This document shows positions 6,368-12,751 of a stretch of 14,074 nt of DNA, in pieces. The notes under the pieces were generated by a model, which was not told where the DNA came from, ran no database searches, and saw only the letters and a program-made list of their open reading frames with translations. The stretch is from Pirellulales bacterium (GTDB lineage: Bacteria > Planctomycetota > Planctomycetia > Pirellulales > Thermoguttaceae). Numbering within the stretch: position 1 is the stretch's first letter; each line of letters opens with the position of its first letter. A program made the position numbers and the translations under genes. The DNA lies in assembly GCA_030642635.1 (NCBI GenBank), contig DAOWNK010000059.1, positions 1-14,074 on the forward strand, given 5' to 3'.

Positions 6368-7169
6368 ATGTTTTCTTGTAAAACCGCGTCAGGTTAATCC
6401 CACCGCGGAGTTCCTCCTCCAAGAGCTTCAGCCGTGTCTCCATCCGCTCGACCTTGCGTTGGAGCATGGGGAGAATGTATCGTTGCGTGTCCTCCGGTTT
6501 TGGTCTGGGTACGCTTGGGTATCCGAGGTGTCGTTCCAGCGCCGCGAACAGGTACAGCGGGTCCTTTCGCCGGTTTGCCAGGGCGATTTTGCCCTCTTTC
6601 TCGCCGAACAGTATCGGTTTTTCCGCCCGACCGCGCGATTTCCGGTACAACTCGCTGCGGACGTAGATCATATCGGCAAAGTCGATCAACCCGACCTGAT
6701 GCCGGACGGTCAGTATCCACTCGCGCCAGTCGTCGTTATAGATCCAGTCGCCGGCGATTGCTTCCAGCCCGTGGTCGTATCCGAGCCGGTTGCGGCACAA
6801 CGTCTCGAACTGGTAGAGGAAGATACCCTGCGGCGATGGGCCTTTGAGCCGATACTCGGCCTCGCGCTGTAGTATCTCCAGCGCGATGCGGAAATCGAAT
6901 TGTCCCTCGGCCTTCTCCGCCTCGGCGACGACGTATGTCTGGAACGGCGTGAAGTAGTGCGACATCCGAGCCATGGCCGTGGCCAGCCCGCCGGTCATCC
7001 GCAACTCGTCGGACATGAAGTCGATCGCGTGCGGCAGATTGGTCGTGGCGAGCAACTCCTGCTGAATCGCCACGAGCAAATCCTGTGTAGACATGTCCTG
7101 CTGCATCCGCTCGCGCAGCGTACTGAAGAAATATACCTGCTCGACGTATTCTTCGCGTTCCAGGAGCAT
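6366..7169 (-). CDS. Conserved planctomycete protein of unknown function
   Basis: 267 residues, no signal peptide or membrane segment. The beginning MLLEREEYVEQVYFF and the segment MARMSHYFTPFQTYVVAEAE are what I recall from proteins found across Planctomycetota with no assigned role. The text is rich in aromatic and charged residues (WIYNDDWREWIL, FADMIYVRSELY), and the end (about 225-260) looks like an amphipathic or coiled-coil helix (LQRKVERMETRLKLLEEEL). I know of no catalytic motif. The ATG at 7169 fits the remembered family start but has no Shine-Dalgarno sequence; a heptamer array begins 8 bases upstream and seems to have replaced the leader. It lies downstream of the radical SAM gene on the same strand, so co-transcription is possible but unproven. 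The stop codon lies in the inverted repeat. Confidence 0.75.
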   Translation of the reverse strand: MLLEREEYVEQVYFFSTLRERMQQDMSTQDLLVAIQQELLATTNLPHAIDFMSDELRMTGGLATAMARMSHYFTPFQTYVVAEAEKAEGQFDFRIALEILQREAEYRLKGPSPQGIFLYQFETLCRNRLGYDHGLEAIAGDWIYNDDWREWILTVRHQVGLIDFADMIYVRSELYRKSRGRAEKPILFGEKEGKIALANRRKDPLYLFAALERHLGYPSVPRPKPEDTQRYILPMLQRKVERMETRLKLLEEELRGGINLTRFYKKT

Positions 7170-7176
7170 TTTTTTG

Positions 7177-7218
7177 TAGCTGTCAGCAGTCAGCTATCAG
7201 CTTTTAGCAGTCAGCAGT
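7177..7218. repeat. Heptamer array, 6 units, upstream of the 267-residue gene
   Basis: Six degenerate heptamers follow one another exactly: TAGCTGT, CAGCAGT, CAGCTAT, CAGCTTT, TAGCAGT, CAGCAGT. They are the complement-strand form of the CTGANNN heptamers at 1477-1574 and 7329-7370. The array ends 8 bases before the start codon of the minus-strand gene. Confidence 0.88.
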
Positions 7219-7221
7219 AAT

Positions 7222-7281
7222 TCGTTTAGCCCCGGCGTCCACGCCGGGAAAGCACGCCGCGTGGACGCGGCGGCTAAACGA
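7222..7281. repeat. Double-hairpin element, CGTTTAGCC family
   Basis: Outer arms TCGTTTAGCC and GGCTAAACGA enclose two perfect 18-nt palindromes: CCCGGCGTCCACGCCGGG (7231-7248) and CGCCGCGTGGACGCGGCG (7255-7272), each with 8-bp arms and a 2-nt loop. The sequence is unrelated to the element inside mtaB but the architecture is the same. Heptamer arrays lie on both sides. Confidence 0.88.
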
Positions 7282-7304
7282 TTCATTGCAAATGACGTGT
7301 TGCG

Positions 7305-9116
7305 TCAGTGTACCGCAACGGCTTCCGGTTGACAACTGACAACTGACTGCTGATAGCTGACCGCTGACCGCTCCGGCGGCGTGGCGTAGCGACACAACTC
7401 GACCTCCGGCCGGTCGGTAACAGCGGCGTTTCGCTCGTAGAATGTGGGCGGTTCGTAAGTCCAGCCTGCGGCGAGCCGTTTTTCTTCACGGCGGATTCGC
7501 CCAAGCACCCAGCGGCCGCCCACCTCGCCGAAGAAACGCGACTTCCAACCGAACTCCCGGTAAAGCTCCTTCAACAATGCGGTCATCTTGGCGTGCATGG
7601 CCGGGTCGTGCCGGTAGTAAAGCTGCGCCGCCTTGACCGCGGCGGAAAACGTAGTGCCCAGTTCCCGGGCCTCCCATTCATATCGCCGCCGGACTCGCGG
7701 GTCGGGATGGTTCTTGTATCGTCGCCAGCCGGCCAGCGTGGTCCGAACGATCCGCATCGTGCTCGGGCCGTTTCGTTGGAAGTCGCGGTCGAACGCCCTG
7801 GTCATAAACTCGCCTTCCTGGCCGTCCTTGATGTGCTGGTGCCGGTAGTTGAAGACATGCTGGCCGTGGATATCGGCCTGGTCGAACTCGCTTTCGTCCT
7901 TCATAATCCCCTTGGCGGTAAGCTCGGCATGGAGCGGTGTGCCGGGGATCGGCGTGTAGAGCATGAACTGGTGGAAGTCGGTATCGTGCCGTGCGGCGTG
8001 TTCGATCGCATCGTCGATGTTCTCCGGCGTATGGTCTTCCAGCCCGATAATCGTCGAGCCGAGCACCCGGATGCCGTGCGATTGCAACTCCTTGACAAGC
8101 TCAAGCGTATCAATGCCGTCGAGCTTTGCGTATTGGCTGTTGCGGCCCTCGATTCCCATCCAGACCCACGATACACCCAGCCGGATGAGCTGGTCGATGG
8201 TGTACGAGCGGATGATTTTTGCTGAGCTGAACACGTAGATTGGCCAGGCCTTGTCGTGCTGTTCGATAAGTTCCAACAGCCTTAGTGCACGGCGTCGGTG
8301 CAGCAGGAAGTTTTCGTCCATCACGAAGAACGACTGGATGTTCATCTCGCGTTCGATCTGGCACATGATATCGAACAACTCGTCGCCGGTTTTGTAAAAG
8401 TGTATGCACTTTCCCTTGCCGCCGAACATGGCCGAGGTAGAGCAGAAGTTGCACCCCAGCGGGCATCCGACCGACGGGATGAGCGTGGCCGCCACGTCGC
8501 CCGGCTTGTCGTAAACCTCCACACCAAGGTTCCTTGTGCCGATACCCGACTTGACAATCGGATGTCGTAGTGGCCGGTCGGTATCCTCGCCCAGGAAGCC
8601 GCGGAACCATCGCACGCCCTCGCCGCGGACGACATGGTCGGCGTCGGCCTGCAGGTGCAGGTCGGGAATGTTCGCCACGTGTCCGCCGATCACGATCGTC
8701 GCCCACGGCTGGTGCTTACGAACCAGCTTGCACATGTGCTTTACCTTAAGCACGTTCGGCGTAATGCCGGTAATGCCGATGATGTCGTACCGGTTGTTTT
8801 TCAACTCTTCGATGAACCGGTCCAGCACGGGAAAGTCGAGTACGGTGCACGGCGCCGCGATGTTCGCCTGGATGAGCATCAGCCCCCAGCTTCGATGGAA
8901 CATCCTGAGCGAGAACGGGCCTTGCGTTCTGGTTACCTGGTTGTGATACAACTCCATCGGGTTGAGCTTGCGGCTGCCGAACTCGTCGTCCTGTGCGTAT
9001 GGGCCGAATACGCTTGTAAGCAGCACCTTGGCTTGCGAGCCGGCCGGATGGACCGTGCCGTGGCCCTGGTGCAAGGTATGGTGCAGAGAGTGAACTTCAA
9101 CACGGTCGCGTTTCAT
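7305..9116 (-). CDS. Radical SAM protein with N-terminal B12-binding-like domain
   Basis: 603 residues. Residues about 28-190 have the layout of a cobalamin-binding Rossmann domain (YDIIGITGITPNVLKV, then IVIGGHVANI), but the DxHxxG motif that supplies the cobalt ligand is not visible, so any B12 binding would be base-off without protein His, or lost. The radical SAM 4Fe-4S motif is C218, C222 and C225 in VGCPLGCNFCSTS. Downstream are features typical of the barrel (FFVMDENFLLHRRR, WVWMGIEGRNS, TIIGLEDHTPENI, YTPIPGTPL). A C-terminal part of about 130 residues is rich in Arg and Trp. The substrate is unknown; the class B radical SAM layout is shared with methyltransferases and cyclases. AGGAAA lies 11 nt before the ATG at 9116. 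The final 20 or so residues, from SAVSYQQSVVS on, are encoded by a heptamer array and are probably an acquired tail. Confidence 0.88.
   Translation of the reverse strand: MKRDRVEVHSLHHTLHQGHGTVHPAGSQAKVLLTSVFGPYAQDDEFGSRKLNPMELYHNQVTRTQGPFSLRMFHRSWGLMLIQANIAAPCTVLDFPVLDRFIEELKNNRYDIIGITGITPNVLKVKHMCKLVRKHQPWATIVIGGHVANIPDLHLQADADHVVRGEGVRWFRGFLGEDTDRPLRHPIVKSGIGTRNLGVEVYDKPGDVAATLIPSVGCPLGCNFCSTSAMFGGKGKCIHFYKTGDELFDIMCQIEREMNIQSFFVMDENFLLHRRRALRLLELIEQHDKAWPIYVFSSAKIIRSYTIDQLIRLGVSWVWMGIEGRNSQYAKLDGIDTLELVKELQSHGIRVLGSTIIGLEDHTPENIDDAIEHAARHDTDFHQFMLYTPIPGTPLHAELTAKGIMKDESEFDQADIHGQHVFNYRHQHIKDGQEGEFMTRAFDRDFQRNGPSTMRIVRTTLAGWRRYKNHPDPRVRRRYEWEARELGTTFSAAVKAAQLYYRHDPAMHAKMTALLKELYREFGWKSRFFGEVGGRWVLGRIRREEKRLAAGWTYEPPTFYERNAAVTDRPEVELCRYATPPERSAVSYQQSVVSCQPEAVAVH
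7329..7370. repeat. Heptamer array, 6 units, at the 3' end of the radical SAM gene
   Basis: The units are TTGACAA, CTGACAA, CTGACTG, CTGATAG, CTGACCG and CTGACCG. The array lies within the minus-strand reading frame and is translated as the repetitive SAVSYQQSVVS segment before the TGA at 7305-7307. Confidence 0.88.
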
Positions 9117-9315
9117 AATCGGTGGTTTCCTATTTGTTTAGCGGTCGCCGGTACGGCGGCCAGCAACCGGCTTATTATATGTAATGTCGCCGCCAAACTC
9201 ACGACGACTACGTGTTAGTTGTGTAATAGGTAGGTAAAACTTTCGCGGCCACCGGCAACAACAGCCACAAACCCCACTGCTTGACTGTGCGTGCGGATTT
9301 GTTATTTTGAGGAAA

Positions 9316-10227
9316 ATGCCACTACGCCGCTCACTCCGATTCCCGATCACTCTGGCGATCGTAATGATCGTCCTGCTGGTGGTGCTTACCGTCGGCTGGG
9401 TCCTGCTGGCCGTGTTCGGTGCATTGGAAAACGCGCCGAACGCCGCACTGTACTGGACGCTACTGTCGGTCGGCACTACGTTCATCGTTCTGCTGGTCGT
9501 CGGAGTGGTGTTGTACCTGGTGCTGTCGATCAAGGCCATAAACCTAACCCGCCGACAGTCGAACTTTATCGACAGCGTAACCCACGAGTTGAAATCTCCA
9601 ATCGCCTCGATGAAGCTCTACCTGCAAACGCTCAACCGCCATCAGGTCGGCCATCAGGAGCAGATCGACTTCTACCGCTTCATGCTCGAAGACCTCGAGC
9701 GGCTCGACCGGCTGATCAACCAGATGCTCAGCGCCGGACAACTGGAGACGGACCGGGCAGACGGCGAGGTGGTAAACATTGACATGGCCGATCTACTGCA
9801 GGAATGTGCATACACGGTCTGCCTTAGCTACCGCGTGCCGGCCGATACGATCCGACTGGACACCGAGCCGTGCGTCATTCGTGCGCGTCGCGTGGACCTG
9901 GAGATAATTTTTCGCAACCTGATCGACAACGCCGTAAAATACGCCGGTACTATCCCTGAAGTTGAGATTACGCTGCAAGCAAACTGCGACGGCCGCATCA
10001 TTGCGCGAATCGGCGACAACGGCCGTGGTATCCCGCCCCCGATGCGCAGAAAAATATTCGGACGGTTCGTCCGGCTCGGCATGGAACTTCAGCGCGAGCG
10101 GCCCGGCACCGGACTGGGACTATACATCGTCCGCACACTGGTCAAGCGGCTCGGCGGACGGATTAAAGTGCGAGATCGAGAAGGAGGCACTGGGACCGTG
10201 TTCGAGGTGCAATTGCCCAGCCCCTAA
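9316..10227 (+). CDS. Sensor histidine kinase with two membrane segments and almost no sensor domain
   Basis: 303 residues from ATG 9316. Two hydrophobic segments (about 10-34 and 47-71) are joined by only a dozen or so extracytoplasmic residues, and no HAMP domain is clear. H-box: phospho-acceptor His90 in SVTHELKSPIASMK. N-box: Asn205 in FRNLIDNAVKYAG. G1 is IGDNGRGIP and G2 is GTGLGLYIV, so the kinase core is complete. With so short a loop it probably senses a membrane event or a partner protein. GAGG lies only 3 nt before ATG 9316; TTG 9307 is a poorer alternative without a ribosome site. It is the first gene of a four-gene unit; the regulator starts 2 nt after its stop. Confidence 0.92.
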   Translation: MPLRRSLRFPITLAIVMIVLLVVLTVGWVLLAVFGALENAPNAALYWTLLSVGTTFIVLLVVGVVLYLVLSIKAINLTRRQSNFIDSVTHELKSPIASMKLYLQTLNRHQVGHQEQIDFYRFMLEDLERLDRLINQMLSAGQLETDRADGEVVNIDMADLLQECAYTVCLSYRVPADTIRLDTEPCVIRARRVDLEIIFRNLIDNAVKYAGTIPEVEITLQANCDGRIIARIGDNGRGIPPPMRRKIFGRFVRLGMELQRERPGTGLGLYIVRTLVKRLGGRIKVRDREGGTGTVFEVQLPSP

Positions 10228-10229
10228 CC

Positions 10230-10961
10230 ATGAAAAACAACCAACACATCCTGGTGGTCGAGGACGAAGAACACCTGGCTACCGGTATAAGGTACAACCT
10301 CGATGCCGAGGGCTACCGTGTGACCACCGTCGGCGACGGGCCGTCCGCATTGAACGTCATCGAAGAGAACCCCGGCGGCGTCGATTTGGTCATACTCGAT
10401 CTGATGCTGCCGGGCATGAGCGGATATGCCGTGTGCGAGGCGCTGCGCGAGGCCGACAAGGATCTGCCGGTGCTCATACTAAGCGCACGGACGCTGGCCG
10501 AGGACCGTGCACGCGGGTTCGACGTCGGGGCGAACCAGCACATGACCAAGCCGTTTGACCTGGACGAGTTCCTAAGCCGGATCAAAAACCTGCTGACACT
10601 CCACAGCCGTCGCACGGAACGCAGCGACGATTCGTCCGCCGAGATCACCTCGTTCGAGTTCGCCGATGCAAAGATCAATTTCGAAACGTTCGAGGTGATC
10701 GTGGCCGGCGAGCAGGTTCGGATGACCAGTCTCGAAATGTCGTTGCTGCAATACTTCATAAAACACGAAGGTCGGGTAATCCCACGCAGCGAACTGATGG
10801 AAAACGTCTGGGGGTTGCCCGGCAACCTGAGCACACGCGCCCCGGACCAGTTCATACGCCGGCTGCGTAAGACATTCGAGCCGAACCCGGCCGAACCAAG
10901 GCATTTTTTAACCATCCGCGACGCCGGATATCGGTTCGTCGCAGAACTGGAGGAAAGTTAG
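10230..10961 (+). CDS. OmpR/PhoB-type response regulator
   Basis: 243 residues. The receiver domain (about 5-125) has acidic pocket E11-D12, phospho-acceptor Asp57 in LVILDLMLPGMSG, Ser85 in LILSAR and Lys107 in MTKPFD. The last part reads GANQHMTKPF instead of the common GADDYLTKPF. A C-terminal winged helix (about 150-240) ends with the typical FLTIRDAGYRF hairpin, and RAPDQFIRRLRKTFE is the likely recognition helix. It starts 2 nt after the kinase stop without its own ribosome site, which suggests translational coupling. Its TAG stop overlaps the GTG of the next gene by one base. It is the expected partner of the adjacent kinase, and its DNA targets probably include this operon. Confidence 0.95.
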   Translation: MKNNQHILVVEDEEHLATGIRYNLDAEGYRVTTVGDGPSALNVIEENPGGVDLVILDLMLPGMSGYAVCEALREADKDLPVLILSARTLAEDRARGFDVGANQHMTKPFDLDEFLSRIKNLLTLHSRRTERSDDSSAEITSFEFADAKINFETFEVIVAGEQVRMTSLEMSLLQYFIKHEGRVIPRSELMENVWGLPGNLSTRAPDQFIRRLRKTFEPNPAEPRHFLTIRDAGYRFVAELEES

Positions 10962-11698
10962 TGCGTCTGAAACTAATCGCCTGCGAAATACTCTACCGCG
11001 AGTTCTGTGCGGCGGTTGCCCGGTCGACAAACCGGGTAGATGTGGAGTTCCTGCCGAAGGGGCTGCACGACGTCGGTCGGGACGGTATGTTCGCAAGGAT
11101 TAAGGAGGCGTTGGAAAACGTTGACGAGTCTCAGTACGACGCCGTGTTGCTGGGCTACGCACTGTGCAGCAACGGCATCGTTGGGCTGGCCGCTCGATCC
11201 ATACCGCTGGTTGTCGCCAGGGCACACGATTGCATATCGCTGCTGTTGGGCAGCAAGGAACGATACCTCGAATATTTTCATGGCCACCCGGGCGTATACT
11301 ACAAGAGCAGCGGTTGGATCGAACGCGGCGATGAATTGGAGCAGCTCGCACACGATTCGATCCAGCAGACAGCAGGCATGAACCAGGCATATGAGGACCT
11401 TGTAAAAAAGTACGGCGAAGAAAACGCCCGATTCCTCAACGAAAAACTGTGCGATATGACACGCAACTACACGGGGTTGACGTACATCGAGATGGGCATC
11501 GAGCCGGACGACCGGTTCGAGCGTCAGTCGCGCAAGGAGGCCGCCCAGCGCGGCTGGAAGTACGAAAAGCTGCTGGGCGATATGTCGCTTATCCAGGCAC
11601 TTATAAACGGGCCGTGGGACGACGAGCGGTTCCTGGTAGTCCGGCCCGGGCAGCAAGTGGCCGCCGGTTTTGACGATAGGATTATCAAAAGCATTTAG
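10961..11698 (+). CDS. DUF1638 family protein
   Basis: 245 residues, soluble. Conserved stretches place it in DUF1638: IACEILYREF at the start, FLPKGLHD, LLGYALCSNGIVGL, RAHDCISLLLGSKERY and the GVYYKSSGWIERG segment. Cys8, His36, Cys69, His89 and Cys91 could bind a metal or cofactor, but that is inference. From memory the family is often found beside corrinoid methyltransferases and MtaA/UroD-like proteins, and here such a gene follows 18 nt downstream. The GTG start at 10961 overlaps the regulator stop by 1 nt and has a good ribosome site, GGAGGAA (10949-10955), 5 nt upstream. The next in-frame ATG is more than 40 codons in and would lose the conserved N-terminus. Confidence 0.9.
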   Translation: MRLKLIACEILYREFCAAVARSTNRVDVEFLPKGLHDVGRDGMFARIKEALENVDESQYDAVLLGYALCSNGIVGLAARSIPLVVARAHDCISLLLGSKERYLEYFHGHPGVYYKSSGWIERGDELEQLAHDSIQQTAGMNQAYEDLVKKYGEENARFLNEKLCDMTRNYTGLTYIEMGIEPDDRFERQSRKEAAQRGWKYEKLLGDMSLIQALINGPWDDERFLVVRPGQQVAAGFDDRIIKSI

Positions 11699-11716
11699 GC
11701 TAGGAAAGGAACCAAA

Positions 11717-12751
11717 ATGAACGGACGAGAGCGCATACTGGCCGTGATGGAAGGCCAACCGGCAGACAGCCTGCCGTTTATGCCAATCACTATGATGTTC
11801 GCCGGCGACCAGTTCGGTGTCGAGTATGGAAAATATGCGAGCGATTATCGCGTGTTGGTCGAGGCACAAATCCATACGGCCGAGAAGTTCGACATCGACC
11901 ATGTCTCGTGTATCTCCGACCCTGCCCGCGAGGCGGCGGATTGTGGGGCGACAATCCACTACTTCGACAACCAGCCGCCGGCAATCGACGAAACCCGGGC
12001 ACTGTTGGCCGATAAGACAACGCTCGCAAAGCTGAAGATTCCCGATCCGCTCGGCGGCCGGCGGATGCACGATCGGGTCAATGCCGTCGTGCTGTTTAAG
12101 CAACGCATCGGTGACGAAAAACTGATCGAGGGCTGGATCGAAGGCCCATGTGCAGAGGCTGCCGACCTGCGCGGCATCAATACGCTGATGACCGATTTTT
12201 TCGACGATCCACAGTTCGTACGCGACATGTTCGATTTCATATTGGAGATGGAACTTCGGTTCGCCAAGGCTCAGGTCGATGCGGGCGCAGACATTATCGG
12301 CGTGGGCGACGCCGCTGCATCGCTTCTCGGACCGCAAATCTACGAAGAGTTCGTGCTGCCGTACGAGAAGAAGATGGTCGACGCACTGCACGCGATGGGA
12401 ACCCGCGTGCGGCTGCACATCTGTGGGAACATCGGCCGAATACTGGCCGGCATAGGATCACTTGGGTGTGAGATGGTCGATATCGACTGGATGGTGCCGC
12501 TTAATCAGTGCCGCGATGAGATGGGCCCCTGGCAGGTCCTGGCAGGCAACATCGACCCGGTGGCCGTATTGCGCAATGGAACGCCGGAGTCGATCACTGC
12601 GGCGATTACCCAGTGCCATCAGCAATCGGGTGCTGGGTACATTGTCGGCGCCGGCTGCGAAGTCCCGCGCGACACGCCGGAAGAAAACCTGTTCGCACTG
12701 AGAGATTACGCCCGCTCGCACAGCTTAACTAGTTCCTCGACGGCCGATTGA
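11717..12751 (+). CDS. Uroporphyrinogen decarboxylase-like methyltransferase, MtaA/CmuA type
   Basis: 344 residues, the size of a single UroD-fold domain. The start (MNGRERILAVMEGQPADSLPFMP) is typical of the MtaA/UroD superfamily. A zinc site of the His-x-Cys-xn-Cys kind is present: His234 and Cys236 in LHICGN, and Cys314 in GAGCEVP. Such sites are found in corrinoid methyltransferases (MtaA, MtbA) rather than true uroporphyrinogen decarboxylases, so a role in transferring methyl groups between a corrinoid protein and a thiol or other acceptor is more likely than haem synthesis. No corrinoid protein is encoded in the window. GGAAAGGAACC precedes the ATG by a few bases. It is the last gene of the unit with the kinase, regulator and DUF1638 protein. 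Its last 46 bases overlap the convergent hybrid kinase gene. Confidence 0.88.
   Translation: MNGRERILAVMEGQPADSLPFMPITMMFAGDQFGVEYGKYASDYRVLVEAQIHTAEKFDIDHVSCISDPAREAADCGATIHYFDNQPPAIDETRALLADKTTLAKLKIPDPLGGRRMHDRVNAVVLFKQRIGDEKLIEGWIEGPCAEAADLRGINTLMTDFFDDPQFVRDMFDFILEMELRFAKAQVDAGADIIGVGDAAASLLGPQIYEEFVLPYEKKMVDALHAMGTRVRLHICGNIGRILAGIGSLGCEMVDIDWMVPLNQCRDEMGPWQVLAGNIDPVAVLRNGTPESITAAITQCHQQSGAGYIVGAGCEVPRDTPEENLFALRDYARSHSLTSSSTAD

Noticed and set aside
10973..12418. 481-codon open frame antisense to the DUF1638 and methyltransferase genes
   Set aside because: It crosses two well-supported genes and matches no family I know. Long antisense frames are common in high-GC DNA.
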